From: Davidsoniella eucalypti
Lineage: Eukaryota; Ascomycota; Sordariomycetes; Microascales; Ceratocystidaceae
NCBI GenBank assembly: GCA_004009845.1
Contig: RMBW01000125.1
Coordinates: 1 to 64,000 of the forward strand
Length of the DNA: 64,000 bases
Direction: 5' to 3'
Positions 32,480-42,304 of this stretch are shown one piece after another. The notes below the pieces were generated by a model that worked only from the letters and a program-made list of their open reading frames with translations, was not told the DNA's origin and did not search any database. Position 1 is the first letter of the stretch. Each line of letters starts with the position of its first letter. The position numbers and the translations under genes are program-made.

Positions 32480-33580
32480 CCAGGAGAAGGCTTGTAAATA
32501 TTGTGACAATGCTTTGCAGTACATAATAGACATCATTCTAGAAATGAGTCTATATTTCTTGCTTTCTTCTTATCATATAGATTTTTCTTTCTTATATTTG
32601 AAAGGATGTAGGACGCATTCTTGTTGGCTGTGGTATCTACCACAGCCGTTACCTTTTGTCTATATAAGGAGGTCGTTTCCCTCCTTATTCTTGTCTAGTG
32701 CTTTCATTTTCCTCTCTATCGTTTTTGACCTGGAATATATATTTATACTTCTACTTCTGCAAGCCTTGTTCTCGTCGTCAATCGTCACAGTATTGTTATA
32801 CTGACTTATATATCTGATCCGTACATTGGAAATAACTGGGCTATATCAAGAAAGTAATCGAGGAATAGTCGGATTAATTGATTCTAATGGTGTCTAGAAG
32901 CTTAATACAACTATCGATTATTTTCATAGTTGACAAAATTCAAGATCGTAAGGTTACTTTCTTCATACAAACAAAACAAAAAGTTATAAAATGCATTAAC
33001 GACTAGGCAAATTTGAAGGTGTACCACACTCTAAATTCTGTAAACATGAAACAGAACATGAACTATGATTAAAACAAAAATAGGAACTTAGAATAAGTAA
33101 ATTTAGATGCTAAGAGTCGAAATTATCAAAAGGAAAAATGCTCAAGATAGGACTCTGTAGAGAAACTATAGAGAGCATAGAGGCAAATTCGAGACTATGA
33201 AGTAGCCCAGGAGGGCTGTATGCTATAATTAAATGCATCGTGTAATGGAAAAAATGCAGCCCCAGGTTACGCTTTTTCCCTGAACTAGTGCAAGTTGTAA
33301 TGTTTTCTTCCTTGCCTAAGGGTTGGCCCAGTAAAGATACTTCACTCAGAGGGCGCTAGTGTATTAGCAATGTATTCATAGTAGGTCAAGCAGTTGTAAT
33401 CATCAGTCATAGTACTACCGGCATAGTAAAGCCAAGTGTTAGTAGACTCCTGAATGGCTTCCATACTGGTATCTTTCTCGGTTCTACCACCATAGACAAG
33501 GCTATTAAGACTGTTAGTATATGCTGATAGAAACAGATGTTGAGGAAATTTTGTAGGAAACTTACTGCTGTCCATCCACG
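32480..33580. repeat. Segmental duplication block, copy 2
   Basis: Partner of 16740-17840 (same order and strand). It includes the 3' end of the secreted-protein gene and about 0.85 kb downstream of it, with an LTR-C inserted at 32599-32789. Confidence 0.85.
32599..32789 (+). repeat. Solo LTR, family C
   Basis: 191 bp from TGAAAGGATGTAGGACGC to ATCGTCACA, flanked by ATATT (32594-32598) and GTATT (32790-32794), a 4/5 target duplication. It contains GGCTGTGG..CCACAGCC arms and TATATAAG. Absent from the paralogous block at 16740-17840. Confidence 0.87.
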
Positions 33581-34062
33581 ACCTTATATAATTGGTTACC
33601 TGCATACCATAAGCCGCTGCGCCACTGGCGGACGTGCCAGTAAAGGCCCGAGAACAGGTCTTCAGTTCTATGGACCGTTCCGACAACGATGCCGACGTGG
33701 TAACAACCGGTGTCACGGACGAGATCCTGGACAATTCGGCTGGTATAGGTCTCGCCTTCAGTGGCCTCACTACATAGCATGAAGTAGTACGAAGAGCCAT
33801 GCTGAATTACATAAGGGGAGGCATTATCGACTGAGTTGTAGGCCGGGGAACCCCTCCGAGAAACCGGACTAGACTCGGTATTGGCTTCGTCAGACTCGCT
33901 GTCTTGCTTGGGAGCAAAAAATTTAAGATCATCAAGAGAGATCGTGAATTCTCGGGCTACCAAAGGACCGTTGGGGGTATCAAGAGTCATGTTGGTAAAC
34001 CCAGCCGGGACAGCAGCGCTGGAGGCGAGAGCACCAAGAACAAGAAGACCAAAGAACTTCAT
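33342..34062 (-). CDS. Small secreted protein, family S member 2
   Basis: Two exons, 33566-34062 and 33342-33501 (minus), with a 64-bp GTAAGT..TTAATAG intron containing ACTAAC; 218 aa. MKFFGLLVLGALASSAAVPA is a signal peptide. A variable region follows (GFTNMTLDTPNGPLVAREF, acidic linker), then the family core: ASPYVIQHGSSYYFMLCSE, EG, VRDTGCYHVG, FSGLYWHVRQW, and exon 2 VYGG-T, AGSTM, DYNCLTYYEY. Intron position and exon 2 pattern match member 1 (14457-15200) and the pseudogene (17587-18148). Function unknown; extracellular location inferred. Confidence 0.87.
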
Positions 34063-35640
34063 GATGAGTGAAGTAGAAGAATGCTAAGAAAGGTGCGGAG
34101 GTAGTTGTTGGAATGCACCAAAGAGACTAAGACGAGAGGAGAGAGAGGTAGTGAGATGGTGAAGAGAAGATTCGAATTCAACGATAGTGTAGGGATATCG
34201 TGATTAATGTAGTTTTTTTCTTTTCTGTGTAGTTGATCATCTTGAATAAATATCTTTCATAGAAGTTACTGATAGACATTTTTGTCAATGCTGAAATTGC
34301 TCAAGTTCAAAACTATGTTAGATTTCTGGTATACAAGCCAAGATTTCCTATTTTGCGAGCCGGTCTTTCCTAGATGGTCAATGCTGTTGTTAGTCAAGTA
34401 AAAAGCCTAGGACAGCCCATTTTTTGGTCATGGAAAATATCACAGCATTGCTACAAAATCACTCTCATATTATGGTCAAAGCTTAAGCCTCGTTGAACCC
34501 GAAAGAAAAGGGGGAAAGCAAAAAATTATAAATGGTTACACGACTTTGTACACATTAACTTATCTCTAGTCAGCTTCTATCGATACCATAAACTGTATGT
34601 ACAACTATATTACTACATGTTGCTGATACTCTACATATGCGTGCCAGTGTGTGTCCGAGTATTTGAGTGCATGTATCACGCAGTCATATCAAGTGCCAAA
34701 GCATGATTTAGTCATTCTTGCCTCTACCAATGCTTAAGCTACTGTAAGTCAGGCAGATGCCTTTCTGGTTAACATAGACTCTCTAAGAATATCCTTCGAG
34801 AACATTACCCATGTTAATTATTGCTTATAGTCTAGTGTCAAAAAGCGGTGGGCTGTACAACGGAGTTCCCGCCTTAGATAACCGTAGAGGACACAAACTT
34901 CGAGAAAACTTGCGGTGAGAAATTGAGAGTCATGGCCCTCGAAGGTATCGAGCTATACAGCTCCGTAAGTTGGGCCTTGTAAAGACTACGGGCACACCAA
35001 GTGCACCCAGCTTTCTGAATCATGTAATAAACTAAAACCCTATGGGTCTACCCTCCTCACTATAATGTGGCCCTTAAGCGAGAGGTTGATATGTGTGCGG
35101 AAAAATTGGTGTCGAGTCAATGTCATGAGTTTTGACATTTTCAAGTACCGGGCATGACCCGCATCAGCCATGCTTAGTCATCTTTCTTTCTACCAAATTT
35201 TCATTAGTGTAGTTTAACTTGGCTCGCATGGCTTATAAAGCCCTCCTACTATAGCCCATAGCTTTTAGAGATTTTCAATTTGCCGGGACTGGTCCAAGCC
35301 TTGATGTACATGTAGATACATCTGTTGTTTAAATGCCCGTGATATGAAAAAAAAAAAAAAGATGATGCAATGTAGAATTTCGAAAGGAGATCTAGGATCA
35401 GAATACCAATGCTGGCTTGGTCCCAACTGATGCCTGTGCTCTTATCTACATGTGTCGTATCTTACTGGTCCGGTATATGGTGATACATCGAAATTCTCGC
35501 ATTGGTGCATGAGCACACAGAGGTATTGATAGAGACTCCAGAGAAGAAGAAACATATCAATAAATTATAGAAAAGGCCGAGAAGATATAAACTTATCCAT
35601 AGAAGAAGATAACGCCCAACTGGGTCTTCGTGATGAAAAG
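34063..35640. other. Intergenic, AT-rich
   Basis: Purine-rich promoter side of the secreted-protein gene (34080-34200), then AT-rich DNA with an A-run near 35347. No gene, RNA or repeat supported. Confidence 0.45.
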
Positions 35641-35641
35641 T

Positions 35642-36775
35642 AAAAAATTTATTTATTTATCATTTTACGTCTTTATGTGGATCACGTGGATCCGACCCTA
35701 GTGGATCGTTAGACGTCGAGAAACCCTAATGGTCCTCGAAGATCCCCCCATAATGGAGGTCCGAACTAAAACTAAAAAAGCAAAACAGAAAACACAGAAA
35801 GCAAGAACAGATTTCGCATGGTGGAAGCAGTGGAGAAGACAAGCAGCGCTAACCTGGCTAAACTTGTTTCTTCACTGTCCACCTAGCAGGTTGTTTGAGA
35901 CACAAAGGAAAAGACCAGAGTGCTTAGGGTGCGAGGGAGATGCTCAAGGAGACAACTATCGCAAGGTCGGTGTCGGGGGATCGGGAGGAGGTCAAGCAGC
36001 ATTAAGCTAAACTTTCTTCACAGCCGTCCCCCTGGTTGGTTGTTGGAAAACACAGAGGAAACCCAAAGTGTTTTCATTGTGAGGGAGCGACTCAAGGAGA
36101 AGCTATCACAGGTTTGTTTTGGCATAATCAAATGAGGTGCAAAGCACAACACAAGAAGAGCCGGGGATTGGTAGGCACAAAGGAAAAGACCAGAGTGCTC
36201 CGGTGCGAGGGAGATGCTCAAGGAGACAACTATCGCGAGGTCAGTGTCGGGGGATCGGGAGGAGGTCAAGCAGCATAAGCTAAACTTTCTTCACAGCCGT
36301 CCCCCTGGTGGGTTGTTAGAAAACACAGAGGAAACCCAAAGTGTTTTCATTGTGAGGGAGCGACTCAAGGAGAAGCTATCACAGGTTTGTTTTGGCATAA
36401 TCAAATGAAGTGCAAAGCACAACAAAAGAAGAGCCGGAAATGTCGGGCAACTGGAACCTTCAAAGTGTTGCCCTCCGAGTGTGAGTGTGAACTCCTGAGC
36501 AGCGGAGATGAGGCTCGGGAGACCAGCGATCGCGAAAAGTGTAGAGAAAAGGGGGTGGGCGATCGTTGGTGAGAATTACCCTCGAGAGAGGAAGAAACGG
36601 GCTCAAGGCCTCACAAAACGGAGCATCATGAAATAAATCAATAGATGCGAGAGAATGGACAGCGACATTGGTAATATGTGCTGGTCGCTCTTAAAACCCA
36701 CAACGAAGGGGAATTTTTCGTCTTTGGACAAAGGAGGAGGCACCGAAAACTCAAAGGTACCCCCCCGAGGGTTGT
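35642..36775 (+). repeat. Dispersed repeat R, copy 1, with internal ~274-bp tandem duplication
   Basis: An inverted partner lies at 40021-40690. Outer anchors are TTTATTTATTTATC..TTTACGTCTTTATG (35645) and TTGTAGGAGGGA (36772). Inside, about 35901-36174 is repeated at 36176-36450 (CACAAAGGAAAAGACCAGAGTGC and GCTAAACTTTCTTCACAGCCG recur at 273-275 bp). Frames carry CFHCEG-like Cys motifs suggestive of a decayed gag zinc knuckle, but no intact gene remains. Confidence 0.78.
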
Positions 36776-37525
36776 AGGAGGGAAGGTTGAGTAAAAAATA
36801 TATATCTAGTTATATATTGGACTTGCGTAGGGAAATTTCAACCCAATTTCAATTATAAGAAAAAGGGTTAGGCGATGAAGTTATTAGTTTCAAAGGATCT
36901 GGCCAAATTTAACGCCATTAATGACGATTAGGGTGATTCAAAACAAAAACTAACCTTAACAGATTGAGTTTCTCAGCACTCAAGATGCAAGGTCATTGTA
37001 AGTCTTGGTTTTTAGAAAGTCAGATCAAACCTTGTTAGGAATGGCAGGCAGGGAGATCACATCTTCTTTTTCTCTCCATAACTAGTTAGTTTTGTTTTGA
37101 ATTTCGTTATTTTTTGCATTCTTATATTATCATTCTATCCTATCTATAAATAAAAATCTATACATTTGATATAATATTTGTTTTTTTCCATGTTGCTTCG
37201 AGAATACGCCTCTTTCGAAGTAAACTTGCTAGCCTTCCTCTAGATCACGCTCCTCATGATGTTCTTCAGTTATCGTACTTGGCTCGTCTATGGGTCTATA
37301 TAGTCTCGACATCGTGTCTCAGTTTTAACTGAGTAAATAAGCTTGAGTTTGCTTCTAGTTTGAATTACTTCACAAACGTAATTCAACTCTCACACCACTA
37401 TAGATTCGATATTTGTAGTGACTAACCAATGCCTTAATATTAAACATTCCCACGACGATGTTTTTCCTCCCAACACATTGTATCTTATATCTTTAATATG
37501 CTTTGATCTACCTCTATTGTTCTTA
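36776..37525. other. AT-rich spacer
   Basis: Low-GC DNA between repeat R and the helicase relic. A run of TATAA-type sequence lies near 36800 and 37130. No gene. Confidence 0.4.
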
Positions 37526-38300
37526 TCACCTGCTACAGTAATATGCTTGCTCTTGATCACACAGCTCAGCATCCATAATATCCTTGCATGACTCTTCTTC
37601 GACATCATTCATAAAAGCACTAACTATTGTCCGCCGACAACCGGATGTTGATACAAACGCCTCAATCTCTACTTGGTTGCGCGCATGCAGGGAGCTACCA
37701 TTCGGATCTCGCCGGCTTGGGCGTCCACTGCGTACAATAATAGACTCACCATCTCTCCTGCTCCCGTCTGCCATGCCCTGTCTATTACGAGATCGACAAA
37801 CCCATACCGCTGCTCCACGTGAACCACAGCTATGATTCCTTCAACATGGATTCCAAAATCCAAGCCTATTGTTGCCATGATCCATCGATGCTTTGATCTC
37901 GGAACCAATCCTCGAACATCTTGGGTAACATAGCGAGGCCGGCAGTAGTACCAGTGGGCAACTATATTAGTTGAAGCTCACCCAGCTTTGATCTGTACCA
38001 AATATCTGTGATGGCAGTATGGAATTCATCGATGAAGATCCGCTGAAACAACTCAGTGCACAGCAACCCATCGTGGTAGTCGAAAAACTTTTAATGATAT
38101 CGGCACTAACAATCACCAACCGGCTACTCGTGGTAGCCCCTTTCGCCCACCATGTAAAGACGGCTAAAAGCGGATGCAGTCAACACCCATCGCCATCGCC
38201 CGAGTGGCCAAGTCCACTATCAGCGCTACAGACGACACAACTACAATGTTGATACCATTGTTCTGCATTACGGCATGAACAATGTGCTCTTTCCAGGAGT
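37526..38300 (-). pseudogene. RecQ-like DNA helicase relic
   Basis: Minus-strand fragments in several frames keep RecQ-family landmarks in order: GKSTLF (Walker A) near 38275-38295, FQRIFIDEFHTA (DEAH-box-like motif II), WYRSKLGEL, then ATIGLDFGIHVEGIIAVVHVEQRYGFVDLV (motifs V-VI), GE-ESIIV, and a C-terminal GCRRTIVSAFMN with ESC..LCD spacing. Such RecQ-like helicases occur in fungal repeats, often subtelomeric. Stops and frame changes are frequent and the middle is shortened, so it is dead. Confidence 0.72.
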
Positions 38301-38382
38301 ACGCTGAGGAGTGGTTGTTCATTCTTCAAGGACATGATCGTTAATTAGCCAAGTTTCTCTAGGCCCAAACAGACTACACAAG

Positions 38383-38690
38383 CTAGTCTCCTTTTTTCAC
38401 CTTTATATCCACCTCCAAATTGTACTGCTTCTTGAATTTATTGGAAGGCTGGCGCTGCATCCCACACTCAACTACCTTGTCTGACCGCTTACACTTAGCA
38501 TATTTAGCAACTAGCTTGGTCTCAAGACTGGCCAACATGGGATCCATTGGATTGACCCTCTTCTTTGTGGCCAACTTAGGGTATTCAGGACTGTACCTTG
38601 ATCGTATCGTGCATGGTCCTTTTCAGCCAAGTCTGTAATCGTACCCCAGTTGACTTAGGGCCCGTTGGTTTATGGTTTACTTCACAGTGG
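38383..38690 (-). pseudogene. LINE relic related to that at 29424-30562
   Basis: The minus strand reads LQTWLKRTMHD and, in another frame, NPMDPMLASLETKLVAK, matching LQTWMDRNFAQY and NPMELMLADCEAKLASK upstream of the RNase H domain at 29.8-30.4 kb. Short and frame-broken, it abuts the helicase relic. The RNase H part itself is missing here. Confidence 0.65.
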
Positions 38691-38884
38691 TTGGAGATAG
38701 CCATCTAGCTTATTGAGAGATGTCGACACACAGAGCAACTATATCCATTATAGACAGCAAGATGTTTGATGGCAGGCCCCCCTCGGCACACTTACGTGGC
38801 AAATCCATAGTGGCATAGTGATGTGTAATATCTTACAAAACATCTTTCTAATTTATGTATGTAGCTGAAATGATGTCTAATGCC

Positions 38885-38975
38885 TTTCTTGAGTGTAACT
38901 GCTGTCTTACACAGGAGACAAATGAGCATATTATACTCCTTGTTGAGCCCAAAAAACTCCTCCAAGGCTTTCTAA
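38885..38975 (+). pseudogene. Possible LINE RT C-terminal fragment
   Basis: The plus strand reads ECNCCLTQETNEHIILL, the Cys-Cys-His pattern seen after the RT domain in LINE ORF2 proteins. Isolated and very short. Confidence 0.35.
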
Positions 38976-39389
38976 GTTGATGTAAGAATTATGATGGTTG
39001 ATAATAAAAATTGAGTGTAAATGAGATACGGTGAAACAGCAGTAAATTGGTCAAGATGGGGACAACGACGTAAGGTCATACATATAAAAAAGGGATATCC
39101 TATTTGCACAAGCATTAGCCCCAACCCTATACCCATTTTGCCGTTTTGGGACACCGCTGTTTTTTCTGCCGGCCTTCAAATATATTTTCAAAGTATCCAA
39201 AACAAAAAAAACCTACCTATGAAAATAAACTCATTCAAACGACGGATTCTTGGTAGATTTTTAAATCTTCCCAAACCGATAGGCGTTTAATCACACACAG
39301 AGAAGGGTTTTTGATATTTGGAAGACTATGGTATTCCCATTCTGAAGAGATGTCACTAGAAGCTTGGAATCGACTTAAATCACAATTCG

Positions 39390-39650
39390 GTGACCATCCA
39401 GTTCTTCCAAGATATCTCGAAGGACAGTATCATCCAAAACAGACAACAGACTGAATGTGCTGGTTGTTATACCTCCACCTATAGAAACTACAGGGAAAGA
39501 ACTACCTCTCAAGCAGAGCCTGCTCATGGACAGTTAAATACTTATCTAGTCAATGGCACTGGCGACCTATTTAAGGTGTTTGAAGCCATATAGGGGGTCA
39601 TAGAGGGTAAAAAGATGATTGTGTTGTTGAAACTGCAAGAGAGCATCTTA
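39390..39650 (+). repeat. Dispersed coding-like repeat Y, copy 1
   Basis: TYLVNGTGDLFKVFEAI then a stop is matched at 43845-43930 by CHLVHGTSDLYKVFQAI and a stop, with DNA similarity extending upstream (TATAGAAACTA, CTCGAAGGACAG against ATCGAAAGGCAA). A decayed repeat of unknown origin, in two plus-strand copies. Confidence 0.5.
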
Positions 39651-40020
39651 GTCATCGAAGATTCCCAATCGTCAAGTGAATTACAATTGTATCAATTTGT
39701 TTTTGCAATTATCATGATGAGCATATGTACATGTTCATACATCTGACTTTGCCTGTTTAGTGGTTTCTCTGTCTGACTCTTTACCTTTCTGTCTATCTAA
39801 TTCACTTCATTCTATGATGTTATTTAGGTCGTAATACTTCCTTCTATAATTGAATTCCATAAACAAATAATGCCCGTATCTTTATATGTAGATGCCGAAG
39901 CTTAGGACATTTACTGTGAACCAACATATGAGTCTGATACAATTATATCTTAGTGGACTTCTTTTTTCACAATGGCAATATGGGTCTAGGCTTGGGGTTA
40001 ATGCTTGTACAGATAGGAGA

Positions 40021-40690
40021 TCCCTCCTACAACTACCTTTGAGTTCACGATGCCTCCTCCTTTGTCCAAAGACGAAAAGGCCCCTTCGTTGTGGGTTTTT
40101 AAGACCGGCCATATTACTAATGTCGCTGTCTATTCTCTCTATTGATGTATTTCGTGATGCACCGTTTTGTGAGGCCTTGAGCCTGTTTCTTCCCTCTCGA
40201 GGGACGTTCTCACCAACGACCGCCCACCCCATTTTCTCTACACTTTTCGATCGCTAGTCTCCCGAGCCTCATTTCCGCTGTTCAGAGATTCACACTCACA
40301 CTCGGAGGGAAATACTTTGAAGGTTCCAGTTGCCCACATTTCCGGCTCTTCTTGTGTTGTGCTTTGCATTTCATTTGACCATGTCAACAACACAACTCTG
40401 TGATAGCTTCTCCTTGATTCGCTCCCTCACAATGGAAACACAGAGGAAACAACACCATGCTTTTTCCAGCAACCTACCAGGTAGACGGCTGTAAAGAAAG
40501 TTTAGCTCAATGCTGCTTAACCCCTCCCAATCCCCTAACACCAATCTCGCGATAGTTGTCTCCATAAGCACCTTCCTCGCACTCTAATATTTTTCTTTGT
40601 GTCTCTACCAACCTGCTAGGTAGATAGTAAACAAACAAGTTTAGCTAGGCCCACGTGATCCGCATAAAGACGTAAAAGGTTAGATAAATA
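40021..40690 (-). repeat. Dispersed repeat R, copy 2 (inverted)
   Basis: Reverse complement of the repeat at 35642-36775 with one unit of the internal tandem. It runs from TCCCTCCTACAAC (40021) to CTTTTACGTC..GATAAATAAATAAA (40690). The two copies face each other across about 3.2 kb holding the RecQ and LINE relics. Confidence 0.78.
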
Positions 40691-41703
40691 AATAAAAGAT
40701 CCCATAAAAATGGCTAAAATGAAGAGTACGAAGATATTCGATTAATTCAGTTCTGCCCAATCACTAATGCAGCTACAGCTTTCTTCTTGATGGTGGCAGG
40801 CCAATGGAGTATCTCAACATTCATTGGATTTGTAGTACGTCCGTTGTTTTTGTGGGAGTGTAAAAGGTGGAAAAAAGAAAAAGGAAAGACCTACTCCAGG
40901 TATGTTTGGTACCTTTTTTTTTTTTTTTTTTTTTTTAAACATGTAAACTTATCTACAGTGGCTATAGCTATAGTAACAATGACCGAGCAGCCCTTATGTG
41001 ATTATAGTAGAGACTGTGACTAGAAACACTGACAATGTGGCTGACATAGAAGTAAATAGTAATTCGCTTGTGAATGTTGAGATAAGATCAGTGCGACACG
41101 ATTTGATACAGGCGACACCTATGAATTGGTCAAGTTAAGCAATTTTTTTTTTTAGGAAACTTAGGCAAGGCAAAATTATGTGTAACTCTAAAGATAGATA
41201 TCAAAGTAAAATAACTAATAACTAATTGCATTAACTAACTAGGCACTACTACGTATCTGTAAATTTATTGAAAAAACAATATAGTGAATAACCCTAACTT
41301 TTGAAATATACTTAACCAAGACCTTATATATCCCTAGTTGTCATATCACATTGCAATAACATGCTACATGGCAATATTAAAAGTAGAATCAGAAGTTCAA
41401 GGAACTAATGTCATAAAGTTCTATATAAATATATACTACTAAAGTTTTACAAAACAATAACAAAAAGAGAAAGGCCATGATCAAATGAATCTAGAAGATG
41501 AAGTGGGAAGCTAGCTCACAAGGAAACAACAGCTAGCTATTGGGTTATCCAAGCATCTAGGACATGGAAAAGATAACTCCTATGCAATATAGATATCGCA
41601 AACCAGCAGGAGAGGCAAGAAAGCAAGTCATAATAAAATACCATTGGCTCTGCGAGCGCTTGTATGGTGGTTGTAAGAAAAGGCATCAAAATTGCCCAGA
41701 TAT
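40691..41703. other. Intergenic with a T23 run
   Basis: T23 homopolymer at 40914-40936. The rest is AT-rich with no gene. The downstream part includes the 3' flank of the next gene. Confidence 0.45.
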
Positions 41704-42304
41704 TTAAGCATCGGGGGAAACAGAGAAGCTGGCCTTCTCGCAGGTGTGTTCCTGGGTAGAGTAGACCTGGTCGGTGTTGGCCTCCCACGAAGGGTTGGTG
41801 ACGACACCAGTGTCGGTGCACTGGAGGTTAGTGGTGTAGTGACCGGTCTTGTTGAAACTGTGGTATATAGTTAGCAAGTTGATCAAAGAGATATATCAGG
41901 TTATAAAGAGAATAGACTTACGCGTCACTGCCGCACTGCCACGCCTGGTTGAGGGTAAGCAGACCCGAATCGGCAACGTACTCGAACTTCATGGTCTGGG
42001 CGACAGTACCGGTGCAGTCATAGTACTGGCCAGCAATGAAGAAGCCGGGGTAAATGGTGCTGAAGGCCTTGCATTCAACAACACCATCGATGGCAGGGTT
42101 GGTCGCACTGAAGCTAACATAGCCCTGGGGGACGGAGTGAGCGGGGGTGCTGAAGGTGTTGTTCCAGTGGAAGTCAAAGTCAGTAATGTCCCAGCCCCGG
42201 AAGCTGTTGGAAGGCTCAACACAGCTGAGCTGCTCAGTCTGAGGAAGAGCAACGGCCATGGCGCCGGCAGCGGCAATGACAGCAGTGAAGACAGTGGAAA
42301 CCAT
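41704..42304 (-). CDS. Secreted AA1-like (Alt a 1-type) protein, tentative
   Basis: Two exons, 41922-42304 and 41704-41857 (minus), with a 64-bp GTAAGT..ACCACAG intron; 178 aa. MVSTVFTAVIAAAGAMAVALPQ is a signal peptide. The mature part is beta-rich with about six Cys: LSCVEPS, W-ITDFDFHWNN, VSFSATNPAIDGVVECKAF, YYDCTG, FEYV-SGLLTLNQAWQC, NLQCTD and HTCEKASF. The layout (W-I-DF start, Cys before a C-A pair, and L-L-QAW-C) resembles the AA1-like fold of Alt a 1 and relatives in fungi. The assignment rests on motif layout only. Extracellular, function unknown. Confidence 0.82.
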
